From: Patagioenas fasciata
Lineage: Eukaryota; Chordata; Aves; Columbiformes; Columbidae
NCBI RefSeq assembly: GCF_037038585.1
Contig: NC_092560.1
Location: 84,110,049-84,174,048, forward strand
Reading direction: 5' to 3'
Length of the DNA: 64,000 nucleotides
Of this stretch, positions 17,621 to 44,968 are shown piece by piece. The notes below the pieces were generated by a model. The model saw nothing but the letters and a program-made list of their open reading frames with translations. It made no database searches and had not been told where the DNA came from. The position numbers and the translations under genes are program-made. How positions within the stretch are numbered: position 1 is the first letter of the stretch; the number at the start of each line of letters is the position of its first letter.

Positions 17621-20600
17621 TTCCCCAAAAAAACACCCCCCCCTCAAAAAAACCAACAAACCAACAAACTTTGACTATTATTTATTTAAAATCGGCCTGG
17701 CCCCGCTTCAGTTTTCTCCCCTCTCTCCCGCACGCTGGGAAATGGGTTTTGATTTGCCTCAGCCAAACCTGCCATTTTATTCACGCTTAACAGGCGCTGC
17801 TTTTCCCAGCACAATTAAAGATTAGTCCATCATTACTATTTTTCCTTCCCTTCCCCGTTTCTCGTTATTTGGTTTTTATTTTGAGGGGGGTTGTGACTCG
17901 TTCCATGCTTGAAACTTCCAGTTTTATACCACGGGAAGCTGGTTAATTTATGGGCTAATCCGCTTGTGGGTTGGACGCGTTATTATTTCGAACCCAAATT
18001 GCACGACTGCAAACCCAAGTGTTGTCAAACACACACGGCCGGAGTAGGATGGTGGTGTTTTTTACCACCGCTTCTCAAATTATCTCGGTTAAGGCTGGTG
18101 TGCCACTGTCAACAGGCGAGAGCCGTTCCCCGCTGTCATCTTTGGAACTCTAAGACTCTCGTCCTGTTATTACTTTGCTCGGTGATGTTGTCGCAACTTA
18201 TCAAACTCAACTTGGTTTTGCGCCCTGTAATAGTCAACTTGTCCTTCTGGCCCTCCTGTTATCTTGGCCGGAGTTTCTTCTCTCTTTGCGTTCGCGAACC
18301 TCTTGTTGCATAAAGATGTATGTTTAATATTGCTGGAAAAGCTTTATTTCAAAGAGATGCGGCCTAAAGAGTGTCTCAAACTGATTAGAATGCCTTCTTT
18401 TTGACGTCGACGGCTCTTTACATAACGCGTTCGAGCGCAGCCGGCACAATGGGGTTGTGAGTTTTGAGAGGTAGCGACAGATTTAGCAGAGAACAAAGGT
18501 GCGGAGAGCGGGTCCTGGTGAGGAGCAGCCGTCGCCGTGCTGGTGTTAAAACCCTCCTGGAATCTTCGGACTCTGTTTTCCTCTGTTGTTCACCTTATGA
18601 AAAACTCCGCTTTTGCTTGCGGTTGGAATTTTCCACGCTCGCTTTGCCCAGAGGTGATTTTTGTGTGTTTTGCAGAGAACGTTATCCCCATGCAGATTAC
18701 GATAAAGAACAGATGTTATCTAATACACCTATTGCCGGGGTATCGAAACGTGACGTGCGAGGGGAAAAAAATCGCACCGCTTCTGCCCACGAAAGGTTTG
18801 ACTCTTCCTTTTATTGCTTGGCCGAGCCGCAATTGTTTCCTCTTTGGGAGGTTTTGACACATTGGCCTTCTTGGAAGAACCTTTCTGCGAGAAGATGGGG
18901 CTCGCAGGATCCTCTGAGGAAGAGTTCAGGTTTGCTTGGTGTTTGATGGCAAAGCTTCCACCGCCTTCAGCTTTTTCTCCGACCGTTGGTGGGTTTTAAC
19001 GCGGTGTGAGGATGAGGAGAGGGGGTGGAACGCCCTTTTGGAGGTGCGTTGTGCAAATAAATCCGGTTTTCGAGGAGTTTAGTGCCGTTTCCATGTAGTG
19101 ATCGTCCCTCTCTGACCATACGAGAAGCCTGTGTTGAAAAGAGGAGCTTTTTGAGCCGTAAACTTTCCCCGAAATAAAAAGTAGAAGTGCTTTTTGAAAG
19201 CTGTTGAAGCCCACAGGTGGAAACCGTGAGGAGTGAAGATGCAGATGAGCGGCGACATCGCTTTCTTCCCCAAAGAAATGGCTGCTCGTGCTTTTTTCAC
19301 CGCGGATTGATGTGAAGGCGAAAGAGTTGCCGCTCGGAGTCGTCTTAAAACTCATCTCTGGTTCTTTTTACACGTGTCTTACATTTTTCTAGCGCCTGCC
19401 AGCGAGATGAGCGGAATTGAGAGTGATGATTCAGATACGCGCACAAAAATAGCGTTGTGGGGAATGTTAGATCTTAGTGTACGGATCTGTGATACCTTTG
19501 CCACTCTCCTACTCTTTAATGCTGCTTATTCTTATGTCTACAAACATTTTGGTTCCCGTTCACCCTTTGGGCAAGCAGAGAATAGTGTAATGTGCTGGAA
19601 AGTTATGTACTTTAATCCCTTCTTCATCTCTTCATCAAATCTCCAGCTGCCTTTTGTTTTATTGGTTTATGGGTTCTTTATCATGTTTTTCATCAAACTT
19701 CTACCGCTGCATTATTAAACAGCAAAACTCCGGAGTAATGTTTTAGTGGTTAAAAGCTATCAAATATATATGTGCTGCTTTAACGGCAGCTTTGTGTTTG
19801 TCTCATTTTGGAGGCAGCGACTTACGCAAGAGCCTTTCTCATCCTTTATTCGTGAGAAATGTTCTAGCAAAATGTCGATTTGTCCGCTCTTCTCATTAAC
19901 CTGTTCGTTAACATCGCGTTACCGCCTGGGCTCACAGTGTTGCAGATCTATGGCTGGGGTGACTGTTACTCCCTGAGCATCGGGAGCAACCTCCAGCAAC
20001 CCATTCTGATGTTTTCTTAGATATATTTTTCCCCAAATTACCTTTATATTTGACTTGAAAGCTCAAACCACATGAGCTTCTCTTTTCTTTTCCCCCCAAG
20101 ACCGTCGTAATACTTAATATTTAAGTCATGGCTCATCAAGGGATGTTCTGCCTGCAATTTGCTGACTCGCTTAGACCCTTCTGCATTATTTTACAATGGA
20201 TAACGGCCAAGTTATCTTAAGATTCATAGCGTAGATAAAAACGTATCGTACCTGCCGAATGGCGTTAGACACGCTTATTTTCCTTACGTTATCGTCTTTA
20301 GCATCTCCGTGCATTTGTAACACCGTACGAGGCCTAAAAGTTCTCAGTTTTATATATTTATGTTCATCATAGAGCATTTTTGCTGCTAAAAATCTGTGAT
20401 TGTATTATTTAGAACGGAACGGTTCAGTCGGAAGGGATCGACTCATCCATTGGTGATCGTTTGAAATACCTTAAGGTGACACAGGACTGTTTTCTGATCA
20501 TTTTGTACAAAAATAAAAGGCAAATCTTTCTTCTACGTTGCTGTTTAAAGGCTTCCCGAGCCCCAAATGTGTCACTGTCACTCCGCACGTGTAACATCTT

Positions 20601-23396
20601 TGTATTTCCTTTGATTTTAACTTCACAAACCGCTTGGATTCCCCTCACAACTGTTTATTTCAAACCTCTTGTGCACGGAGCGGCAAATCCATCATGGTTA
20701 TTCCTTCGCTTCGGATGCGTCCGTGTCTCCCGTCTACCCCATGTCAACGTCCCACCAGCATCTCTGGACCTTCAGCACCACATCTGGAACCTCTTTTCTG
20801 AGCTGGAACCTCTTTTCTGAGCTCATCTCCATCATCAAAACCACTATTAATACTCACACGTAATTTGTGTGACGTCTCAAGTCACGTCTCGTTTAAAAAA
20901 CCATCGAGTTGGCCGTAGCGATTTAACGAATCAAATCCACGCTCAGAAAACTACGTGGAGGGGCTTTTGGCCCATTGCCTGTTTCTTAAAGCAATTATCG
21001 GGTGGCATTTGGACCGTCACATTTTTAGACCGAGTTTCTCGGTGAATTCGAGCCCTGTGCAGCTGCGATTGGCTTCACCCCCACTGGAAATGAACAGCGT
21101 AGGGTATCATAGCAGCGTCACGCTGGATTAACCGTCTTGCCCGAGCTGTCGGATTCCTCCGATCATATTCCTTTGGGTTAGTCGCTCATTTCCAGCTCCA
21201 TCCATGGTTTATCCATGGAAGCGTTGATCGTTCCCCACAAAGTTCCCAAATTCGCTTCGCTAAATGACTGCGACGTCTTTTTTGCAGCATCCACCCTCAT
21301 GTATTGGTCGAGTCAACTCCGTGTGTTTTTTCTAATCTAAAATACATCTTTCCTCTTCCTAAACCTCTTGTTTGTACCTCCAGACCGCGCGTGTGTCTCT
21401 ACCAACGTCTCTATGTCTCCGCATCCCTTTTACTGAAGGATTTCAAACTCAAACACACCTCAGCAACTCCCAGGCCTCGCAAGAGACCTTCCAGACCTTC
21501 CACAGTCTATTTCTATTGTTCAGGTAATTTCTGGCAGCCGTGAAAACGAAGCATGTGGCACCAGCATCGCGTTTTTCATTTCAGACAGCTGCTCCGTGGT
21601 TGGAATTTCATCCGTCACCCTTCGACGAGGGAAGTGGGTCGTACGTGGTGGTTATTCAAGTCTCCATCGATCTCTGAAGGAGAATTTCAGCTCCCGCTTG
21701 CTTATCAGTTCTTGGAGATGGTGGCGTGTTCGCTACACGTCGTTAAAGATGTCTTTAATTACATGGCGATCTTGTCTTTCAGATTTCTCTCCTTTTCAGA
21801 GAATCTTATTCTTGTTGTAGCACTTAAACTATCACGGAACACTCGTTGGCTTGTTTTGTAACACCTCTTAATGTTTCTTCATTGCAATCAAGAGGGAATT
21901 CTCTACATCTTTGTTAGAATATTAGTTTAGCTTCTCCTCTTTGTTCTGCTTGCACCACATTATAGCAAAAAGGAGAGAAATACCTTATTCCTTGGTAGGC
22001 GAAGCCAAGAGCTTCGCTCTCATCTCTTGCTGCTTGTCTCGCGTTCTTGGTCTCTTTTCTGCCTCTTTCCCCCCCAAAACGCTCTCGTACCCATTGCTGT
22101 TTCCATGAAATTCCTACCGAGAGGGATATTTTTGCTCAATATACTTGACTCTACCTATCCCACTGTACATCCAAGCTAAGGAACGAATGTATGGTTTCAT
22201 ACATCAAATAAACATTAAATCACGCAAGCAGGCGGTTGCTTTGCGGAACATCGAGCGCTCCACACCGGGAACCCGTAAAAATACATCGCGTTAAGGTTGT
22301 GTTTTGCTTTTATTCGCATACGTAAAAGCGACATAGTAAGAAGGCGTGAAGGCACCTCTTGAATGTGTGATCAGCGGAGCGATTTTGTGAGCAAATCAAT
22401 TTGGAGGAGCTTGAAAACTCATCTGCAAACCATCCAGAGAAGAAACGCATCACGACGTCTATTGATACTCACCGGGGTGGTAACTACTGACCCCCTCGCT
22501 TTTTTGGGGGATTAAAATTGCGCGATTAAATAGTGGATTTCTCTAGAGGGGACTTGGAAAGCTCCCGAACACGGCCACGCGCTTCGATATTCAAAACCCT
22601 AAAAACAAGCGGCCCGGCTTTGGAAAGTGCTGAGCGGTCAGAAGCTCCTATGGAGCGGTGGGTGAGTCGACATTTCGGAAGATCGTCCCGTTTAAATAAG
22701 GATTTGTTGGCTCTATCTTCCTCCGCTTAAAATCAGCGAGGAAATCTGTCATTCATCTCTTTATTTCAAGCTCTTTTGGCTAATAGCATTATTATTATTA
22801 TTATTAATGATGACTTGTGCCCGTCTATCTGGGATGCTGGTTTATATATAAGGGAGATGATGCTTATTCTGGTTTAGCTGGTGGATTTACACAGGTTGCC
22901 ATAGAGAATGAGTGGTAGGTTAAGCTTGGCTTTTCAGAGAGGTTTAATGAGTTGAAGCGCAAACGGAGAGACTTTAATAACGAAGTAAAATGAACTTTTA
23001 GGTTAGCGTCTTCCTTTACATTGCTGAGAATGCCATGGTGGTTTCGGAAAAGCTTCTATTTTAAACCGATTCAGAAAATGTAAAGCGTAGTAATTAAGTA
23101 GCTCATTCAGAATCAATCAGGCTCTTTGAATTTGTGAATTAACTTCCAAAGGATATTCAAGAAGAAGAAATTGATGACCAGAAACCGCTGCAGGTTCTTC
23201 CCAAGTGGAGCTTAAAGGCCAAATACCTTAGGGCAGACTTATTCCTTATCTTAAATTTAGTGTAATTAAGGCAGTTCTGTTTGAGACACTTTTTTACTGA
23301 CTTCATGTGCGCTTAGCTTGAAAAATAAACCAAAAGCCACGGAGAAACGTGATTTGTTACCAAAGAAATTCTAATGTAGCTATTTTTTCCTCCTAG
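17604..23396 (+). other. SMAD4: SMAD4 intron 1
   Basis: 5.8 kb without a recognisable CR1 copy, exon or RNA gene. A short (TTA)n run sits near 22787-22806. Several stretches, for example 20881-21180, have abundant CpG although base composition is ordinary. Confidence 0.65.
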
Positions 23397-38161
<14,765 letters not shown>

Positions 38162-39340
38162 GCTCCCTCCCTCCGCGGGACCTCCTGAGGATGGCGGATT
38201 GTAAAATACCATTCTGTTTATAACCCGAAGATATATTTTACTTCTGTTCTGCTTAACCTTCTTTAAAAAAAAAACCAAACCACCCAACCAAATCGAAAAC
38301 AGGTTTTAAAAATGTGTTTGCCGCCTTGCTCTTAGCAGAAAGCAACTGAACATGCAGAATTTGGATGGTTTTTTTGTTTGCCGGTTGTTTGGGGAATTGA
38401 GTTGTCGTAAAACGTGGCTCAGGGCTTGAAGCGAAAGGTAAAACGCCTTAGAGGGACTTTACGGTATTGGGGTTGTTCCCTTGGCATCTCGGCGATAAAG
38501 CCTCACAGGAGCCTTTTGTACGCAGAATATATATTATATATATATTTATATCCGAAAAATTCCTTCTCATAGTTCAGAACGTTTAGCAACTTGAAAATTC
38601 CAACTGATTCGGGACGTTCTTTTTAGGGAACAAGACTTAACGGAAGACTTGGTGATTTGCTCGACTACCTTGCTATGATTTGGTTGCCGGATTCAAAGGT
38701 AGAAGCTGCCAAAAAAGTGAGGGATGAAATAGACGTTGCTTCAAAATCTTGAGGAAAATGTGGCTTTTCCTTCACTAGTTTTTAAAACAAAAAAAGAGAA
38801 AAAGATAGCGTAGATTTTTATTTATATAGACATAAGCGTTTTAAAACACTAAAGGAAACGGATGCTTTTCAGTGCTGGCGCTCGATTTAAAGAGAACGGG
38901 AACCCCCCCAATCTCCAAAATCACCACCGAAATTAAAATATCGCGTGCCCAACGGCTTGAACGTATTTTCCTAACTCCTGCTGACTTCGCCGATTTTATT
39001 CGAGTGAAAACGCGGCAGGTATTTTAAAGCAAAAAAACCGTGACTTTTTACGCGCGTAAACCATAATCATGGAGAACCGCATCGAGATTTACGATCCGGT
39101 TTTTGTATCTGTTCACCATTTCCACTCAGGGCAAGATGGCAAACTTGTTTTTATACCTCGTGGTTAATTTTCCGCCCTGTGCCATCGATGACCGTATCAA
39201 TTGGCAATGACTTTGTATAGAGAATTGACCGTAGGAAAGCAAAACCAACCCGCCCCGCAAATGTATTGACTGTATGACAGATACAATATGTATGCTTCTC
39301 TCTAGTTAATAGTCGAAATAAACTCATGAAAACCCTGATT
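38162..39340 (+). other. SMAD4: SMAD4 3' UTR (minimum extent)
   Basis: Sequence from the stop to just past AATAAA at 39317-39322. Human SMAD4 has a much longer 3' UTR, so longer forms reaching toward 42 kb are possible. Confidence 0.5.
39317..39322 (+). terminator. SMAD4: Candidate SMAD4 polyadenylation signal
   Basis: AATAAA about 1.16 kb after the stop. Other downstream signals cannot be ruled out. Confidence 0.45.
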
Positions 39341-42080
39341 TATTATAAATTCAATTCGCTTCTCTCCTGTCATTCCGCACCTTGAAGCCGGTGGATTCGT
39401 TTCCTTGGCAAGACGAGCGGCAGCGGCCAACAGCGCATGGAATCGGCGGCTTAAACTCCAATCGTTCCGATTCACCCAGTAAAACCACGTCCGGAGGGTC
39501 TCGCTTTTAACCATTAAGGCTACGAAAAGAGAACAGGAGCTCAAGCTTAGTTAAACGGAGACGCCGGCTTAAGCTTTGCAGAGCTGGACTGAGCCCATGG
39601 AAAGAAAAAGCTGGGAACCGCAACTTTCGGCCAAGTTCCCTGCGTAGTTTCAGGAATCTGGAGAATTACGTTCGGCTTCCCAACGTGCGCCAAAATTCAT
39701 CGGGAAACTCGGCGGTCGTTCCTTAAGCACAGAATGGGCAGAAATCGATGCGTTTTCCGCAGCTTTGCATTAAGTTTTGCTTGTTCGAACGGGATCTCGT
39801 CGTTTTACGTGGCGACTTCTTGACGTTCGCAAGAAGAACGTTGACTTAGCTCAAGGCCTCGACTTCAAAACCCTTTTCCTTTCTCTCCCAACAATATTTT
39901 GTCCAAAACTTCTTGAGAAGAGGAGGATTCTGATCCTCGGAGAAGCTCCGTGAGGTTCCATCCCCAACAGCAAACGGCGTTTGGTGGAAGAAACTCAAAG
40001 CCTGGGCGCACGTTCTTCTCCATTTTGAACCATCTCCCGTACTTTTCCTGCTGGGTACGAGGCGTCTTGGCTTTTAGGAAGCGTCTTAACCCTCCGAGTG
40101 ATGGATTTATGGCACCAAACTTCATTTGAGGAGTTGTCCGTGAGCTTTACCCCGTATTTCACATTGCGAGGGGCTCATCTTGCCCAGAACAGGAGGCGGA
40201 AATAACGGCAACGGGGTCTTTCAGAACCAAGAAGCCAGAACGGATTGGAAATCCTCAACATCTCAAAATTGGATGAATCCGACTGTTTCCACGTCTTAAT
40301 TATTGCGATGAAATAATTACACAATCACAAATCTCCACGCTCGAGGACTTTGCCGGGATTAGCGCCGGAAGGTTTAGGCGGCTTTAACCTCGAAACTTGA
40401 ACGTTTCAAGTTGACGCTCTCGAGACGGAGGAGAAAATTCAGTTGACTCCTTAATTTAATCAGGAAAACTGCCTCAATTTTTGTGTTTTTGCCATGAAAA
40501 TAATCCCTACGGGAACTGGGTTTTTCCTCAGAACCCTTCAAATGGTTTTTGTCTCGATGGTCGCGACCGAGACGTCTTAAGCGCTTTAGAGTTTAGATCT
40601 TCTAACTGCGTTGTGCAGTTGCTTCGTTAATGAGTTAAAGACGACGAGATGAGTCTTGGACTTTAAGACATCCTTTCATTCCCTACTTGAACATCTCTAT
40701 AATGACAAGATGCGTATCAGGTATCGTTACGGACGCTGTTTTTTGAGAGATGAAGAGATTTACGCGTTAAACCCACGATCTCCACCCACTCCTGTTGATC
40801 TCGGTCGGAGTTTCCACCTTGAAAAAATCAATTAGCGACACCAATCGGGAAGCGAAACGACGGCGGACAAAACCTCCGGAGGTTTCTTGGCGCTGCCGTT
40901 GTGCCTTGTGAGTAACGAATCCCCCCTAAATTCACACCATTTAAGCCTTTCACCCCAATCCCCTCCCGCTTTCGCGCTCCGCTACCGTTTCCCATGGCTT
41001 TTTCGGCTGAAATTCGGTCCCCGTAACCCAAAAACCCGCCGCGAGAGGGGTTATTTTTGCGTGAAGCTCTTCTTTCAGCCATTGCCTTTTGATAAGCGGT
41101 CAACAGAATTCCCAGTAGTTCCTTTGTAGCTTTTTCCTTCCCCCCCCGTCTGTTTTTTCATTAGCCCTAGTTTGTGGATAATATACTGTAGTTAACTTTC
41201 CTGAAATTCTGTACCAGAGTATGTTTTTGATTAAAAAAGGTCAAGATTCAGCTCTTCGGCTGCTTGATTTGATTCTTGGGGGGGTGGTTTTAATCCATTT
41301 AATCGCGGTGGGGACGCGGTCACATTCTCCAGAGCCACAATTGAGGGGCGTTGTTGGGTATTTGAGGTGTTGGGTGAAGCCAAGGGATGTGACCAAGGAC
41401 ACCCAATGTGGCAGTGGCAGAGACCCCATCATTAACCCACTGTTAACCCAAACCCCCTTTGTTTTCTTCACCCCCAGCTCCTTTATTCCCTTTAAATTTT
41501 ACTTCCAACCCCAAAATCCTGATGCTTCGGTGGTCTCATCATCCTCCTTTTCCACCTCTATAGACACAAGAACCTTCCCTAAACGTCAAGAAGGGATTTT
41601 TGGTCCTAAAGAAGGTGATTTATCCATTTTGTTGGTTAAATTTAAACCATTTCTTTGCTTGGGAAAAGCCCCTGATGGAGTTAAAATAAAATTCAAGCTT
41701 AAAATTTCATCTGGAATTTAACCAAGTTGCTTTTCCATGAGGAAAAGTTACAATTCCAGGTGGGTTTATTCACCCATCACATGGAAGAATAAATTCAATG
41801 AGGCCAATGGGAGGTTTTTAAGCCCTTATCTGTTTTACACGACTCCAAAATGATCAAGGTTGGACAACTGATGATGAAGGTGAAGGTGAAAGACCCCAAA
41901 ATGCACCAATAAGAGCAGCTATTATTATCTATATATTATATATATATTGATTTTCCCCCTTTAGTACTTAATAGGGAGTAGTGGGGCCCTTCTAGAAGAA
42001 CCAACAGCAGCCTGGAAAACAAGGAATTCATGGAAAAATGAGGTTATGAGGAATTGCGACAACCACGAGAGCGAAACATT
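39341..42080. other. SMAD4-MEX3C convergent interval
   Basis: No exon, mobile element or RNA gene recognised. It is either long SMAD4 3' UTR or intergenic DNA. CpG is strikingly abundant up to about 41.1 kb. Confidence 0.55.
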
Positions 42081-42084
42081 CCAG

Positions 42085-43754
42085 GTAATGGAAACGAGTC
42101 TTTATTAAGTAACTTTTAATATCAGAAAAATAAAACTCTTATAATTCTCTTTACAGCAAATATATAATATCAGTGCTTTGGCCGTCATAAGTTAAAGGCC
42201 CTTTTATCATAAAATATATGGGTTTTTTTCGGCTTTACTCGAATTTATAATCCCTACGACCGCCCTACATATACATAACAAAAAGTGTAGTAAAATTAGC
42301 AAATCCTAAACTAGATTGGATAGTTTGATCGTTAACGGTTGTGGTTTATACAAAGGGTACACGCACCTAACGGCTGGCGATTCCTTGGCGTATTTGTTGC
42401 CGTGTACAAGGCGCTAAAATACAAAACACATGCGGGGACGAGGGGTCGGCGGGACCTACAGGGTTAAGTTTCAATACTGACGCGGAGCTATTAACGAACC
42501 TACAAGCAATTAGCAGGAAAGGTGCCCTCAAGGCAACTCTTCGGCTGAAAGTCGCAAAATAAAAACCGTTCTTTGTAAACCTGGTTTTTGGATACGAAAT
42601 GTAACTCTTCAAGTGGAAATAAAAAATAACGTTTTCTGTATATTTACTAGTTCGATACACCTTTTTTTTTTGTCTTTTTCTTTTAATATAATGACAAAAA
42701 AAAGCTTTTTCTTGGGAAAATAATGCTTCAAAAAGTAGAAAAGAATCCACCCCGAACTCCACTTTGTGTCTTTTTGTTGTTGGTTTAATATTTGCCAGCA
42801 CAGATTTGGGAACGGACTGAGGATGAAAACGCTGGAAACATCCACAGGTTGAAATGGAAGAAGCTCCAAAATACTTATTTTGGCTTATTTTTATTCCTTA
42901 TGATTGGAAAGACGTCACCTGATTGTAGGGCCGATGTCAATAATACGGGACACGTCAACTCCTTCTTGTGTTTCCTTTTCCTTCCGAAAAACAAACTCTA
43001 CCTTGAGCTACGTGCAAGAAAAAGCCGGAGCCAACGTAAAGATGCTTCACAATTGGAATCCTACGCTACAAAGTAATTAAGAACAGCTCGATCGGCCTAA
43101 CGAACGGAATGTCAGCGGGAATCGCGTCGCCAAGTTGGAGCGGGACGAAGCCAACCGGGCTTTGCAACGTGATACGGGGAGGAATTAATGAATCAACGGA
43201 GATATCCCTGATCCTACCGCAAAAATGGGGGCAGCTTCGTGCCGTGATTCATCAGCTGAACGTCGTCCACGTCGAGAAATCGAACGGCGCTTTTGACGGA
43301 TACAAATAAAGGGATTCGCAACGAGGAGAATTAGGCCTAAGTTGTCGCGCAAAGCGAAAAGAAGAGTTATTCCCAAACCTGTTTGTTTCAAAACTGGCAG
43401 TGTAAAGAAGGCAGCGTTGGAAGTGTTGCTTGATATATCCATAATGCCACAAACCCTCCGCGGCAAGACGGGTTACGGAGCTTCCCGGATCCTTCGGAAA
43501 AGCCGGAGAAACGGTGCGTTATTTCGTGTAAACCGCCGCAAAGCCATCGCCGCCATCTCCGAGCGCCGAGGTTTAGTGTTAGCGTAGCAGCCTTTTGAGA
43601 ACGTCGCTATCTCGCGGAACAACTTCAGCCTAAATCCCAAGAAAAGCCCAACAGTCAGAATTCATTAGGAAGTTTACTAGAGGGTACCGTCACACCCGTG
43701 CCTCGTAAAGAGTTTTCCAAGTCCATATATAATAATATCTCTATATATATATCT
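42085..43754 (-). other. MEX3C: MEX3C 3' UTR (inferred)
   Basis: From the MEX3C stop to about 20 nt beyond a - strand AATAAA (TTTATT at 42101-42106 on +). The length of about 1.65 kb is plausible for this gene. Confidence 0.6.
42101..42106 (-). terminator. MEX3C: Candidate MEX3C polyadenylation signal
   Basis: AATAAA on the - strand. It is the only clear one I noted downstream of the stop before SMAD4-side sequence. Confidence 0.55.
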
Positions 43755-44968
43755 TTAAGAGTGAATTTGGATTGCCTGAGTAACAGCCGTCTGGCAAACG
43801 GGACACGCCGGCGTTTCCTTTTCACAGATCTTGTTGGCACACTCCATGCAGAAGAGGTTGTGGCCGCAGGGGACCAGGGCGGCGATGACTTCGCTCTCGA
43901 AGCAGATGACGCAGTCGTGTTTCCGGCGCGATTCCGGAGGGGAGCTGGAGGTGGAACCGCCGTTGGAAGAGGAATAACTGTTGGTACCGTTGGAAAAGGC
44001 GGGGATGTAGATGGGGAGGCCACTAGGGTGGGCGGCGTTGGGTGGGTCGTTCCTCGCTCTCCTCGCAAGAGGGTGATCCAGGTTTTCCGGAAAAGTGGGC
44101 GACAAACGAGGAGTAGACGGTTGGCTCCCTTGGCGTTGGGGCTTGGCGTCGCTACCGAAGCCGGAGAGAGGGTTGACGGGTTCGAAAGGAGTCCAAATGG
44201 TTTGGGAAGGCGGCGGTAAGGAGTCGTAGACGGGAGAATCGACGGCGAGATCTTCCGCGCCCACCGAAGGCAACGTTTCTCCAAACCAGAAGTTGCCGGC
44301 GCTGAAGGGACTCGTCGGGCTGAAATCGGCCAATCTATTGCTTCCGAAATAGGAATCGGTGGAGCCGCTTCCCAAGGAGCTGGAGCTGTCGTTGCGATAA
44401 TTGGAGATCATCCTGGCGCGGCCGGGCGGGACGGGGTTGGCCGCGAGCCAGGCGGACCCCAGCGCGCCCCCCTCGAAGCTGACGTCCGTCCCGTTGAAAT
44501 GGAAATCGTTCTCCTCGTTCAGCTCCACGTAGTTGCCGGTGCGCATGGCGATGTGCATCTCGATCTCCTCGCGCGCCCGGTCCACGTTCTCCGGCATTCC
44601 CGTCACCTCGAAGACGGGTTCCTTGTCCCGGCTGGGAGTGACGATGTAAGTGTGGGTTTGCTGCTGAATCCTTTTGATCGTGGCTCCTTTGGGTCCCACC
44701 ACCAGCCCCACGACGCGGTAAGGCACCCGGACTTGGACCGTCGTCTGGCCCGGCAGGTTGGGGGTACACGATAAACCCCCCAAAGTGGGACCGTTCTTGT
44801 TGCGTGACGCTCTGATCATGGAGAAGTGTTCGGCGGCCGAGAGGATTTCCCTTTTGGCCATGGCGACGTCTTCTTTCCGGCCGGTGACGACGAAGACGGG
44901 TTCTTCTCCACGAACGGGGGTCTTGATGTACGTGTTGGTCTTGGCCCTCAGCGCTTTGATTTTGCAAC
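43755..44968 (-). CDS. MEX3C: MEX3C coding exon 2, KH1 end, KH2 and RING
   Basis: 1,214 nt. It starts [20 protein letters not shown] after the acceptor TTTCCTTTCCACAG (- strand), passes KH2 ([20 protein letters not shown]) and ends with the RING and the stop at 43755-43757. Confidence 0.97.

Noticed and set aside
19374-19718. 114-residue hydrophobic frame in SMAD4 intron 1
   Set aside because: No homology I recognise, no splice partners, and its length is within chance for a 5.8-kb intron.
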